Shown one piece after another: positions 1 through 9,257 of a stretch of DNA of 64,000 bases (positions are counted from its first letter, which is position 1; every line of letters starts with the position of its first letter). Made by a program: the position numbers and the translations under genes. Source of the DNA: an uncultured Paracoccaceae bacterium (GTDB lineage: Bacteria; Pseudomonadota; Alphaproteobacteria; Rhodobacterales; Rhodobacteraceae). The notes under the pieces are model-generated. The model had not been told where the DNA came from and ran no database searches. It saw only the letters and a program-made list of their open reading frames with translations. The stretch is taken from NCBI GenBank assembly GCA_947488605.1, contig CANKZJ010000009.1, positions 25,937 through 89,936 of the forward strand, in the 5' to 3' direction.

Positions 1-437
1 TTCAGCAGATCGCCACCCAGCAGGACGACGACGCCAAGGAAGCCGAATAGGATTCCGATGGCCTTATTGGCCGCCATACGCTCGTCCGCCAGAAGGAAAT
101 GCGCCACGATGATCGAGAAGATTGGTGTCGTTGCGTTCAGGATCGAAGCGAGGCCGCTGGGGATCATGGTCTGTGCCCAGAAGAGGAGGCTAAAGGGTGC
201 GAGGTTGTTTAGAAACCCCATGATGAGGAAGGCACCGATTGCTCCTTTTGCGAACGGAAAAGCCTCCTTTCGCAAGCGCAGGATCACGACGAGAGTGAGT
301 GCTGCAATGCCTGTCCGGAGCGCGACAACCGTCAGCGGTGGCAATTCCTCGACCGCGACTGCGACGAAGAAAAAAGATCCGCCCCAAAGGACGGATAGCA
401 GAAAAAGCAGCGCCCAATCCTGTAATGTCATTCGCAT
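1..437 (-). CDS. EamA/DMT-family transporter, partial (C-terminus outside window)
   Basis: The minus strand is open from an ATG at 437 to the window edge, giving 145 codons of the N-terminal half of a drug/metabolite transporter. The translation starts MRMTLQDWALLFLLSVLWGG and continues with alternating hydrophobic helices and short charged loops. Family-typical stretches are SVLWGGSFFF in helix 1 and IPSGLASILNATTPIFS in the middle. EamA proteins are inner-membrane transporters of about 290 residues with two five-helix repeats, so roughly half is missing. The substrate cannot be predicted. A second ATG at 431 is an alternative start. It is divergent from the Ada-like gene across about 130 bp, which probably carries both promoters. 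Confidence 0.85.
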   Translation of the reverse strand, partial: MRMTLQDWALLFLLSVLWGGSFFFVAVAVEELPPLTVVALRTGIAALTLVVILRLRKEAFPFAKGAIGAFLIMGFLNNLAPFSLLFWAQTMIPSGLASILNATTPIFSIIVAHFLLADERMAANKAIGILFGFLGVVVLLGGDLL

Positions 438-564
438 AGCAGATACCCGTGATTCATTGAATTGCCAGATACCTACGGATTTCCACGCGGCAGCACTGGC
501 CGTTTTCGGACATCATCACCTGAGAGCCCTCGCATCGTCTCGATTCCGGGCCTAAACTCCTGAC

Positions 565-1125
565 ATGCTTGATTTCGACACTTGCAACGCAGCTCGGCTG
601 AGGCGCGATCCGGCCTATGATGGGAAATTCTTCACGGCCGTCCGGACGACCAAAATCTATTGCCGACCTGTCTGTCCCGTGAAGCACCCGCTCACGAAGA
701 ATGTCAGCTACTACCCGACCGCCGCTGCCGCCGAACGGGCAGGCTATCGACCCTGCTTGCGATGCAGGCCCGAGACAGCCCCTTTCTGCGCCGCATGGAA
801 AGGAACCAAAACCACGGTGGAGCGGGCGCTCAAGCTAATCGAAGACGGCGCACTGGATACCGGCAACGTGGAAGACCTGGCAGAGCGCCTTGGCGTCGGC
901 CCACGGCACTTGTCGAGGCTTTTTGCGCACCACATCGGGGCCTCGCCACTGCAAACGGCCCAGACGCTGCGGATCGGGCGTGCCAAGCGCCTCTTGGATG
1001 ATACCACGTTGCCGATCACAGACATCGCATTTAAGGCAGGATTTGGCAGTGTCAGACGGTTTAACGCAGCTTTCCAGAAGCTGTATGGTCGTCCGCCGTC
1101 TTCCATACGCAGGCCGAAAAGATGA
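565..1125 (+). CDS. Ada-type methylphosphotriester-sensing activator (AdaA-like)
   Basis: This 186-residue protein matches the N-terminal half of E. coli Ada: a zinc-binding methylphosphotriester domain (about 1-75) followed by an AraC-type helix-turn-helix (about 85-183). The zinc cysteines are C33, C37, C64 and C67, and C33, in YCRPVCP, corresponds to the methyl-acceptor Cys38 of Ada. The AraC part shows the expected two-helix ending (ITDIAFKAGFGSVRRFNAAF). In this family, methyl transfer from DNA phosphotriesters turns the protein into an activator of alkylation-repair genes. Its stop overlaps the start of the methyltransferase gene, so the pair acts as a split Ada system. The length fits AdaA-type proteins (about 180-210 residues). 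Confidence 0.9.
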   Translation: MLDFDTCNAARLRRDPAYDGKFFTAVRTTKIYCRPVCPVKHPLTKNVSYYPTAAAAERAGYRPCLRCRPETAPFCAAWKGTKTTVERALKLIEDGALDTGNVEDLAERLGVGPRHLSRLFAHHIGASPLQTAQTLRIGRAKRLLDDTTLPITDIAFKAGFGSVRRFNAAFQKLYGRPPSSIRRPKR

Positions 1126-1604
1126 CCTCACTCAGCTACACGCATATCGCGAGCCCTGTCGGCGACCTGTTGGTTGCGGGCACTCTGCATGCCCTCCATT
1201 ACCTGAGCTTTTCGACGGGTCACAAGGCGTTCGGACCAGCGGCGAATTGGCAACAGGACGACGCGCCATTTCACGAAGTGCGACGGCAACTCGACGCCTA
1301 CTTCGCAGGAGAACTACGCCGGGTTGACCTGCCGCTGCATCTGTCCGGCACCGCTTTCCAGAACAGTGTATGGCAGTATCTCCGCAGCATTCCGTTGGGC
1401 GAGACGAGAACCTATGGCCAGATCGCGGCGTTTCTCGACCGTCCGAAAGCGAACCGCGCCGTTGGTGCGGCGAATGGCAACAACCCATTGCCGATCATCC
1501 TGCCATGTCATCGGGTGATCGGGGCGAGCGGTTCACTTACAGGCTTCGGTGGAGGGCTTCCGACTAAAGAATATCTCCTGCGCCATGAGGGTGTGCTTGA
1601 ATAG
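1122..1604 (+). CDS. ogt: Methylated-DNA-protein cysteine S-methyltransferase
   Basis: This 160-residue suicide methyltransferase removes O6-alkyl groups from guanine. The active-site motif PCHRV is present with acceptor C129, preceded by the helix-turn-helix region (TYGQIAAFLDRPKANRAVGAANGNNP) that contains the arginine-finger segment and the conserved asparagine hinge. The GxLTGFGGG loop follows at about 137-145. The start ATG overlaps the stop of the Ada-like activator by 4 nt (ATGA), indicating translational coupling and shared regulation. The length is normal for Ogt/MGMT proteins. It could equally be called the C-terminal half of a split Ada. Confidence 0.95.
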   Translation: MTSLSYTHIASPVGDLLVAGTLHALHYLSFSTGHKAFGPAANWQQDDAPFHEVRRQLDAYFAGELRRVDLPLHLSGTAFQNSVWQYLRSIPLGETRTYGQIAAFLDRPKANRAVGAANGNNPLPIILPCHRVIGASGSLTGFGGGLPTKEYLLRHEGVLE

Positions 1605-1911
1605 GCGCCAGCGTCGAAGCGGCCATTCATCGTGACCGCAGCATTAGGCAAATTGGGCTCACTCCTGCCGTCGGTGTTGCCGCAGCATCTCACGCGAACG
1701 AGGCATTTCGCTTGATGAGGCCGGCCCAATCCGGACCTTGACGCATGCTCGGCCATGCTGCGGTGCGGCCCGTCAGACCGGACATTCGCCACAAGTGTAA
1801 TTTCTTTGTGGTGTGAGCTCATGATGCAGGAACTTAGAAAAAAGGCCACCGGCGTGACTTCGGCACCTAATTTAGCTGGAAGGACGCTGCCCAGCACCAT
1901 ATCTTGCAACA
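1605..1911. other. Intergenic, no gene seen
   Basis: About 300 bp between ogt and the NACHT gene. The few short open frames have no family features. The first part is GC-rich with several CGCAGCAT-like words; the last 100 bp become AT-richer, like the NACHT gene, so a transfer boundary may lie here. No terminator with a T-tract was recognised. Confidence 0.5.
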
Positions 1912-4900
1912 ATGAGTACAAGTTTTTATCTGCCACGCTCGCTCCTAGACGACAAACAAACCTACAGTGAAGCCCAGCTTCTTGCAGGCCCGCGCTTTAT
2001 TGTCATTTTGGCGGAACCCGGTGGAGGCAAAACCAGCCTAATGGAAAGCTTGGGAAGGCAACTGAAATCGTCAGTAATAACAGCAAACCGTTTTATCCAT
2101 ACAGGCGTAACTGGGAAAGGCACACCGCTTATCATTGATGCTTTCGATGAATTGGCAAAGGTTGACGCTGGAGGCATTGACAAATTGCTCGCAGCGGCAC
2201 TTGCCGCCAGCCCGTCAAAGCTACTAATTTCTAGCAGATCAAGCGAATGGGACAACTCAGCAAATAGTGCTTTTCAAGACTATTTTGGCGAAAAGCCACT
2301 TGTCGCACGATTGACCGAGTTCACCGCAGATGAGCAAAAGAGAATCTTTGAGGACTATGTTCCAAGTGAAGATTTTGACCCCTTCCAAGCTGAAGTTGCG
2401 AAGTTTGATCTAGAGGCATTACTACCCAACCCTCAATTTCTAAAGCTATTTGCAGACGCATATATCGAAAGTGGCCGCAAGTTTTCTGACAAAAGATCAA
2501 TTTTCCATCAAGCGTTGGAACGACTGGCCAAGGAAGCCAATTCGAAAGTAAAAAAGACAAGCGGTACTTTGTCCGCTGCTCAAAAGGTGCAAGCTGCATC
2601 GGAGGTCTTTGCAAAACTGCTTTTGTCGGGCGCAGAAGGCGTGACCACCAGTGAGGCAAACGAAGACTCTCTGTACCCTCTCATGGGAACTCTAGTTGCG
2701 GACGCAGACAGCAAACACGCCATCTTAGCAACTCGTATGTTCAGGCCGGGTGAAACTGTGGGCACTCATAGGCCAGTTCACAAAATCATCGCAGAATACG
2801 CGGCAGCGGACTACCTTACAAAACGAATAGCTGACCCAACTGATGCACTTACAATTGAGCGATGTTTGCCAATCATCGCCCCAAACTCAACTGTACGCGA
2901 TGAATTACGCGGGCTTATTGGCTGGATGGCTTCACTCGGAAACAAGCCCATTCAAGAAGCTGCTATTGATCTCGACGCTTACGCCGTGCTTGCGAACGGT
3001 GATCCTTCTCAGTTGGACATAACTTCGAAGCGCCGCCTTGTAAGGTCTTTGAAGAAAGTTGAGGAACAAGACCCATATTTTCGTAGAGGTGACTTTTGGC
3101 GACGTTTTAGTGTCGCTGGCTTATTCTGTGCAGAAGTTGTTGATGAGGTCAGACCTCACATTTCCCCGCAGTCAGAAGGACAATTTCGAGACCTAATTCT
3201 TGAATTGCTGGAAGGCTCGCCAGCGACGGCGCAACTAACTGCTGAGTTGAGCGCACTTTGCCTTTCAGCAGAAGCCAATGAACACACACGCGTCATGGCG
3301 GCTACGCTGTTGCTCGCTGTTCCGGGCTTTAGCCATACTGCGAACTTGGCTCAACTGATTTTCCAAGCCGATGCTGTGTCTATGAAGGTCGCGGCAAAGC
3401 TGATCCAGCAGTCGGGAGCTGCTCATTTCTCGATCAGTTATCTAGCTGGCTATCTGCGTGTCTTTGCGAACTTATACCCAAGAGCAAGGCGATCAAGTGA
3501 ACGTGTCATCGGCGCTAGGTACTTTTTACGCAACCTCATCAAGACACTGGACTGTCAGCAGACTACAGACTTGCTTGATTCTCTGTCGGCAGATTTGACG
3601 TGCAAATGTGGTCAGAAGGCCCATGATTGCCACTGTCGGAATGGAACCAGCAAGATCATCGGGTTATTGTTGGATCATTATTGCGAGGTCAGTGCCAAAC
3701 CACACGACCCACTGCGTTTCTGGGGTTGGGTAAAAAGCCTGAATTTCCATAGCTCTATGTCTCCAGATCGCTCAGCCTCAGTTCGATTGCTGCGAGATGA
3801 CGACGACCTCAGGCAAGGTGTCATGCAAGTCGCGTTGGGCCATGAGACAGATGTGGAACGCATTCGAGAAATCCGGCTTGAGCAGTTTGAATGGAAATCC
3901 CACTCTGGTTTGCATTTCCAACCCAATGACTGGGAGTTCATGGCTGACCTAGCATTCAACAGCGATAATGTTGCACTGTGGAGTGAGTTTCTTGCCACCC
4001 ACAACCACTATCGTGAACCTGAGCAACGCGGCCCCGATAAACTCCGCAGCAAAATGCGAATGCATGCCAAAGAAAAAAGGGCTTTTCTGGAGGAGTGGAC
4101 GAAAAGAAATCGGAACTATCAACGAATGATGCGTGAGCATCGTGCAAGGAGATACTGGTCCGAAAGGAGATGGAAGAGGCGCGATAAGGCCGTTGCAGAT
4201 GCGAACCAAGCGTCTTTACTTAGAGATAGGGAACTGATTGAGAATGGCAGGCATTGGCCGTGGCTTTATCGGATTGCAAGCCTCTACCTGATCCAGCCGC
4301 ATGATATAGAGGAAGAGCTTGGCGGTTGTGTCGACCACGAGAAAGCGTTGAGTAACTGCTTTGGCTTTCTCGCTGAGTACGTTCCGTCGCTGAAAGATGT
4401 CGCGCTTGGCAACTGGAACAATGTGGCTCGCGTGTTGCACGCTGCCTGCCTTGCAGAATTTCGAGCAAAAGGTGAAATATCCCATATTCCGAAAGAAACC
4501 TTAGAGATCGTGAAAACTGACCTTGGTAGTTATCAGGGCGTCTCCGAAGAGGAAGCGAAAGCTCTTGAAACCGCAATCGACGTAGAGATTTTTTCGAATA
4601 TGGCCGATGTGGAAAGCTTCTTGCGTCGATATGAGGAGCCTCAGTTGGCTCAAGGCACCAAAGGTCATACCAATTCAAGCTGGCTTGGATATAAAGAGGA
4701 GTTCCAGCCACTCCGAGCTAAGTTGTCCATTGACTGGCTTGCTCGCTACCGAGTGCTTCCCTTTCACACCTTGGATACATTGTTCAACATCGCGGCAGGA
4801 TTTGCGGATCGTGAGCGATTAAAGAAAATCATCCTAGAACGCTGTGCCGAGTTTATGTTCTTCTGGCCAGATCAGACTGAAGACGATGAACTTGAGCAAA

Positions 4901-5910
4901 GACGAAAATTTTGGTTCCTTCGCGCACTGTATTTCATCCCTGCGTTACCGGACGTCTACTTTGATTGGCTTGCGGCAGACAAAGGCACAGTGCTTGCCAT
5001 CTATGAGCGGAGTGGACGAGGCAATCGCATCGACTATGAAGCATGGCCAAGCCTGACCGCTTGCAAGGTTGAGGCCATCCTTGATGCTTTCATAGGTGTT
5101 TGGCCCAAAGTCCCTTTGCCCGGTAGTCATGGCTCGGAAAGCCCAAAGGGTGAAAAGGCCTATCGCTGCCTTTCCGAACTCGTCTGGTCCATTTCTAGCG
5201 ATAGCCCTGATGCTGCAATACCAGTTTTAAAACGCCTTATCTCGGACAGTCGGTATGCGGATATGGTTAAAGACCTCAAGAGCATACGGACTGAGCAGAC
5301 TAGAAAAAAGGCTCTTGCAGACTTTGCCCCACCGACACCGCAAGAGATTGTGGAGATGCTAGACCATGATACAGTCGTCACGGTTGACGGATTGCGTAAA
5401 CTTGTGTTGCACGAGCTATCTATACTTCAGGGCGCAATAGACGGTGGAGAGTTCGACACTGCAAAATTGTTTTACGCAGGCGACAAACGACTGAATGAAG
5501 AACCGTGCACCAAGATCATTGCTGAACGGCTGAGCCTAATACTTGGGCCGCAAAATATAACAATCACACCAGAACATCATTTGAAGCATGATAAGCGCTG
5601 CGACTTTACGACTGCTATGGTGCTCTCTGGGAAACGGCGCTTGCTTGTAACCGAAGTTAAAGGCCAGTGGCATCCCAGGCTGTACGAAGCTGCGTCAGAA
5701 CAATTGAACAACCTGTATGCAATCCATCCCGATGCCGAAAAGCAGGGTATCTATCTCGTCATTTGGTTTGGTAAAGGTGAAAAAGTTGCTGGAAGGGAAA
5801 TGCATGGTCTCAGCAGTGCCGCAGAGCTGCAGCGTGACGTGGAAGACCAAATTCCATTAGAACTACGAGGGTTGATCGACGTTTTTGTTTTGGATGTTTC
5901 CTCAAAGTAA
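1912..5910 (+). CDS. NACHT-type STAND NTPase with C-terminal PD-(D/E)XK-like nuclease domain
   Basis: A 1332-residue single-gene protein. Right at the N-terminus is a P-loop (AEPGGGKTS, residues 34-42, K40), then a Walker B segment (PLIIDAFDEL, D76-E80) and an ISSRSSEW sensor-like segment, the order seen in NACHT ATPases. A long helical middle (about 300-1180) resembles a repeat-type sensor, with a cysteine-rich patch at the CKCGQKAHDCHC stretch near residue 565. The last 137 residues carry D1231, E1248 and K1250 (VTEVKGQW) in the D...ExK layout of PD-(D/E)XK nucleases. Families with this architecture (Avs-like and other bacterial NACHT proteins) are antiphage sensors that activate an effector after ligand recognition. 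Defence and nuclease activity are inferences. The gene is visibly more AT-rich than its neighbours and stands alone. The start has only a weak ribosome-binding site. Confidence 0.8.
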   Translation: MSTSFYLPRSLLDDKQTYSEAQLLAGPRFIVILAEPGGGKTSLMESLGRQLKSSVITANRFIHTGVTGKGTPLIIDAFDELAKVDAGGIDKLLAAALAASPSKLLISSRSSEWDNSANSAFQDYFGEKPLVARLTEFTADEQKRIFEDYVPSEDFDPFQAEVAKFDLEALLPNPQFLKLFADAYIESGRKFSDKRSIFHQALERLAKEANSKVKKTSGTLSAAQKVQAASEVFAKLLLSGAEGVTTSEANEDSLYPLMGTLVADADSKHAILATRMFRPGETVGTHRPVHKIIAEYAAADYLTKRIADPTDALTIERCLPIIAPNSTVRDELRGLIGWMASLGNKPIQEAAIDLDAYAVLANGDPSQLDITSKRRLVRSLKKVEEQDPYFRRGDFWRRFSVAGLFCAEVVDEVRPHISPQSEGQFRDLILELLEGSPATAQLTAELSALCLSAEANEHTRVMAATLLLAVPGFSHTANLAQLIFQADAVSMKVAAKLIQQSGAAHFSISYLAGYLRVFANLYPRARRSSERVIGARYFLRNLIKTLDCQQTTDLLDSLSADLTCKCGQKAHDCHCRNGTSKIIGLLLDHYCEVSAKPHDPLRFWGWVKSLNFHSSMSPDRSASVRLLRDDDDLRQGVMQVALGHETDVERIREIRLEQFEWKSHSGLHFQPNDWEFMADLAFNSDNVALWSEFLATHNHYREPEQRGPDKLRSKMRMHAKEKRAFLEEWTKRNRNYQRMMREHRARRYWSERRWKRRDKAVADANQASLLRDRELIENGRHWPWLYRIASLYLIQPHDIEEELGGCVDHEKALSNCFGFLAEYVPSLKDVALGNWNNVARVLHAACLAEFRAKGEISHIPKETLEIVKTDLGSYQGVSEEEAKALETAIDVEIFSNMADVESFLRRYEEPQLAQGTKGHTNSSWLGYKEEFQPLRAKLSIDWLARYRVLPFHTLDTLFNIAAGFADRERLKKIILERCAEFMFFWPDQTEDDELEQRRKFWFLRALYFIPALPDVYFDWLAADKGTVLAIYERSGRGNRIDYEAWPSLTACKVEAILDAFIGVWPKVPLPGSHGSESPKGEKAYRCLSELVWSISSDSPDAAIPVLKRLISDSRYADMVKDLKSIRTEQTRKKALADFAPPTPQEIVEMLDHDTVVTVDGLRKLVLHELSILQGAIDGGEFDTAKLFYAGDKRLNEEPCTKIIAERLSLILGPQNITITPEHHLKHDKRCDFTTAMVLSGKRRLLVTEVKGQWHPRLYEAASEQLNNLYAIHPDAEKQGIYLVIWFGKGEKVAGREMHGLSSAAELQRDVEDQIPLELRGLIDVFVLDVSSK

Positions 5911-6234
5911 GGAGCACATCAGTATTTTAGAAACATTTTTTGTGACCATGTAATGACATAACTACACGCCAGCTTCCCCCTTACCAGGAATCCCGCTAAT
6001 GAAAGTCCGCTTTTACGGGTGACCTCGAGTGCCCACGCAAGTACAGCGAAGGTCCGGTTTCCGCCCTCGCGCGCGCGGTTTCTACACTTGCACGCGCCAG
6101 CAAAAGACCGGATCGTCGGCGCAGCCGAGGTTCAGGCGAACTGAACAACACTGCGCGATTTAGAGAGTGTGCCGGGCCATCGCTCGAGACTCTTGACGGT
6201 CTCCGCGATGGCCCTGAGGCGCAAGTTGGCCTCA
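5911..6234. other. Intergenic between convergent NACHT and integrase genes
   Basis: No gene seen. The left part is AT-rich tail sequence of the NACHT locus; the right part is GC-rich and contains alternating CG tracts (around 6070) and short imperfect inverted words. As it lies beyond the 3' end of a tyrosine recombinase, an attachment site could be here, but I could not identify a core repeat or a tRNA end. Confidence 0.4.
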
Positions 6235-7374
6235 TCAAGCACCAGCCAGCAGCCTTTCAATCCTATTGGAGATTTTCCCAGACGCTGCCGTCAATGCAGT
6301 CCCCGAAAGATGGGCATAGCGCTCTGTGCTTTGCGCATCATGATGCCCGAGCAATTTGCCAGTGATGTAGAGGCTTTCTCCTCCAAGTATGGCGTGGCTG
6401 GCATATGTGTGGCGTAGATCGTGCAGCCTCAAAGTTGGCGGTAGGCCTGCTTTTTCCTTGATGGTCTGCCACGCGCAGGTGGGCGCAGTGCGCGGCTTCG
6501 TTGGATCATAGGGCGACGGAAAGACGAATGGTGTTTTGCGTGTTCGCCGCCGCTCTTTCAGTCGTTCAATCGCAAGATCATTGAGCAGGACCGTTCGCGC
6601 GCCTGTTTTGGTTTGAGCGAGTTCCAAGCGCGTTGACTTTACTTCGTCCCAACGCAGCCGCACGATTTCGCCAGAGCGACAACCCGTCAGCAAGACCAGC
6701 TCGATTACGCTGGCCGCTTCTTTGTTTCGGGACGTCGGAGATGCAAGCGCGTTGAACAATCTATTCAAGTCGCCGCTGTTCAACATTTGCCCCCGCGCGA
6801 TGCGACGGTTTTTCCGCAACGGGCTGGCGGGGTTCGGCATCAAAAACGGGATGTGTCCGTTTTCCTTTCCCCAGTTCAAGATGGTCGTGAAGTGTAGCAG
6901 TGCTTGGTTTGCGCCGCCGGGCATTGTCCGGGAGTACCCATGAAACCAGTCGGCGACCTCAGGCGTGGTGATCCGATCCGTCCGTGTCTTTCCAAACGCT
7001 GGCAGCAGTTGTGTCCTGAGATAGGATTGCATGCTGTCGATAGAGTCTGGCCTGTAGACCTTCCTTTTAGCCGCCATAAATAAGCGAACCAGTTCCGCGA
7101 AAGTTATGCACCTGTCGATCTTCGTGACGGCAAGTGTGGCATTGTAAGACATCAACGCGCCTCGCGCATTCTCGAGCGTCAAATCGTCTAAGCGTCCCAG
7201 TGTGACGCGCCGCGACTTTCCAGACGACCGATCCCAAGTGACCCATGACTTTGCGCCACCGGGTTGCACACGTATCGCGAGGGTAGGGCACCTTGCATCG
7301 AAGATCGCATAGTCCTTTGTTTTGGGTTTGAGCGAGGCGAGCATATGGGCGGTTAAAAGTGCTTCGGTTCTCAT
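6235..7374 (-). CDS. Tyrosine recombinase/phage integrase (second gene of a tandem pair)
   Basis: A 379-residue integrase with an N-terminal DUF4102-like arm-binding segment (about 10-75), a SAM-like core-binding domain (about 90-180) and a C-terminal catalytic domain. Catalytic signatures are visible: the first arginine in LLTGCRSGEIVRLRWDEV, the HxLRHTYAS box (LRLHDLRHTYAS), and the LLGH...ERYAHL ending that contains the nucleophilic tyrosine. The family cuts and rejoins DNA to integrate phages and genomic islands. The ATG overlaps the stop of the upstream recombinase by 4 nt, so the two are co-translated. Its intact catalytic set suggests an active enzyme. Target site unknown. Confidence 0.93.
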   Translation of the reverse strand: MRTEALLTAHMLASLKPKTKDYAIFDARCPTLAIRVQPGGAKSWVTWDRSSGKSRRVTLGRLDDLTLENARGALMSYNATLAVTKIDRCITFAELVRLFMAAKRKVYRPDSIDSMQSYLRTQLLPAFGKTRTDRITTPEVADWFHGYSRTMPGGANQALLHFTTILNWGKENGHIPFLMPNPASPLRKNRRIARGQMLNSGDLNRLFNALASPTSRNKEAASVIELVLLTGCRSGEIVRLRWDEVKSTRLELAQTKTGARTVLLNDLAIERLKERRRTRKTPFVFPSPYDPTKPRTAPTCAWQTIKEKAGLPPTLRLHDLRHTYASHAILGGESLYITGKLLGHHDAQSTERYAHLSGTALTAASGKISNRIERLLAGA

Positions 7375-8687
7375 TGTGCCAACCTCGCATTAACAGACCG
7401 CCAGTTCTCGACCTCGCGGCGGAACTTGTCTGCCTCCAACCCACGGCTGGCACAGAACGCCGTCAGAGTGTCTTTTGACCTCAGGAAGTCTGTGATCAGT
7501 TTGTCAGGTTTTGCGCCGCGCTTACGGGGCTTGTAGGCCTTCCTCGGCTGTTTCCCGGCTATCACCTTGGCAAAGTGCTTACCAACCCGTGCAGAGGCTG
7601 CTGCAACGTCGCGGGTGCTGAGATGCGCATAGCCTGCGGTGGAGCCTTTGTCCGCATGGCCGAGCAAGCCGCCAACTATCAGAAGGTCGTATCCGAGGCT
7701 GACAGCGACAGACGCGAAGCTGTGTCGCAGATCATGAATACGGAACTTTGGTATCCCTAAATCCGATCTGATGTCATCCCACACCCTTTCCAGCATCCTT
7801 GGACATACTGGCTGACCGTCAATTTCGAAGACGAACTCGCCTGTCTTTGGAACAGTCGCTATGAGCTTGCGAACGGGACTGCCCAGCCATATGGATTTTG
7901 GTCCGCTTTTGGAGTCCGGGAGTGCTGCTCTGTTGCCGTCGATCATTGACCAGCGTAGCGTCAAGGCTTCGGATTTTCGGCATCCTGTTAAGGCGCAGAA
8001 CCGAAGGACACGGACGGCCATGGGAGACGTCACTGAGGCCTTGGCAAATGCCCGGCCAAGTGCTGCATATTCATCGGCATCCAGATAGCGCGCTTTGAAC
8101 TGCATGTCGTGTCTGCGCATTCCGGCACAGGGGTTCGATCCGGGTGGGCGAAGTCCACGAATTTCCGCATGAATAAACAGCGACGACAGAACCGACAAAG
8201 CGCGGTTGCGACCGCCCTTCGAGATCTCCATGTTGTTGAACCACGCGGTCACGTCAGCGCGCTCGATTTTTCCAATCTTCATATCTCCCAAACCCGGCAA
8301 GATATGTCGCGACATTGCGTGCTTGTGTGCATGGAGGGTTTTGGGCTTCCAACGGCCTGCGCAATCATCAAGGAAGATTTGGGCAAATGCTGCGAGGGCA
8401 GTTTTGCCGGAGAGGGGTGAGTGGGTTGGTGCCTCTTCAAGAAGGTCCCGAGCCATTGCCCGTGCACGCACGATTGGGATGGTCGCACACGCGCCAAGGG
8501 TGATTTTCGCAACCTTGCCTGCACGTGGGCAATGTACCAACCATGTCTCTCGACAGCCTCGGATACGCCGACCGAGCTGAGGAACAATATCGTCCCGAAC
8601 TACCCGATCTTGGCCTTGTTTCTGTGTGTTCGCCTTGGGCTGACTGACAGCCGAATCTGCAGTGGTTTTTTTGTCTGTTTGCCGCAT
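7371..8687 (-). CDS. Tyrosine recombinase/phage integrase (first gene of a tandem pair)
   Basis: I chose the ATG at 8687 because a good ribosome-binding site (AAAGGGG) precedes it; the frame stays open to a TTG at 8726. The 438-residue protein has the catalytic arginine in ALTGCRKSEALTLRW, the HDLRHSFAS box and a GLLGHADKGSTAGYAHL tyrosine segment. A basic tail (about 380-438, KQPRKAYKPRKRGAKP) is longer than in ordinary integrases and may be an extra DNA-binding region. The stop overlaps the start of the second integrase. Two different, overlapping tyrosine recombinases suggest a heteromeric recombination system rather than a simple prophage integrase. Confidence 0.92.
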   Translation of the reverse strand: MRQTDKKTTADSAVSQPKANTQKQGQDRVVRDDIVPQLGRRIRGCRETWLVHCPRAGKVAKITLGACATIPIVRARAMARDLLEEAPTHSPLSGKTALAAFAQIFLDDCAGRWKPKTLHAHKHAMSRHILPGLGDMKIGKIERADVTAWFNNMEISKGGRNRALSVLSSLFIHAEIRGLRPPGSNPCAGMRRHDMQFKARYLDADEYAALGRAFAKASVTSPMAVRVLRFCALTGCRKSEALTLRWSMIDGNRAALPDSKSGPKSIWLGSPVRKLIATVPKTGEFVFEIDGQPVCPRMLERVWDDIRSDLGIPKFRIHDLRHSFASVAVSLGYDLLIVGGLLGHADKGSTAGYAHLSTRDVAAASARVGKHFAKVIAGKQPRKAYKPRKRGAKPDKLITDFLRSKDTLTAFCASRGLEADKFRREVENWRSVNARLAQ

Positions 8688-9257
8688 CTTATGACCCCTT
8701 TTCCGGTCTAGGAAAAAATCACGCAATCGCTGGGAACATCCCAGGAAACGCGGGGGAACGGCTCTCTCGCTTCGTTCAGACGCCGCTCAGGCTGCTCAGC
8801 GTCAGGTGTTTTGCGTGACGCTTCAATGAGTTATGAACCCGGTGAAGTATCGCGTTGCTGCCCCTGTTGGGGCTCATTTTCCACACATCTGACGCAAAAA
8901 ATTTTGCACTCTCATCGCGTCGCGAAGAGAAAAAAGGCAGATATGGAAAACGTTTTAAGCAATTCGCTATGATCTCCTGAGAGTCAAACAAACCGTCATT
9001 TCTATTCTCTGGGAAAAATTATACCTATATCGTCTATTTTGGTCCAGTCCTCATCCAAAACACACTTTCGAAAAGTCTTCGGAATTGGCGACTGTTACAC
9101 AGAAGCTCTCTTTAGCCATCCCAAATCATTGGGGCAGGTGTTGGTTCAATGTATGGATACATCAAGAGCCATCCGGAGGCCGTCATGGTCGTCCGTTTGG
9201 TCCCCACTTGGGCCGACAGTTCCTATTGTATCGCTCCTTCAGCAGAGCATTTTGGTG
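8688..9257. other. Intergenic upstream of the tandem integrases
   Basis: Nothing I would call a gene. The part next to the integrases (about 8760-8830) is rich in CGCTCAGGCTGCTCAGCG-like direct and inverted words of the kind found in recombinase arm sites. The rest is AT-rich. Short open frames at 8776-8991 (minus) and 9039-9449 (plus) have no recognisable family and no convincing ribosome-binding site. Confidence 0.4.

Noticed and set aside
5911..6234. tRNA or attachment site at the integrase end
   Set aside because: No cloverleaf or tRNA 3' end could be recognised; an attachment core may exist but cannot be supported here.
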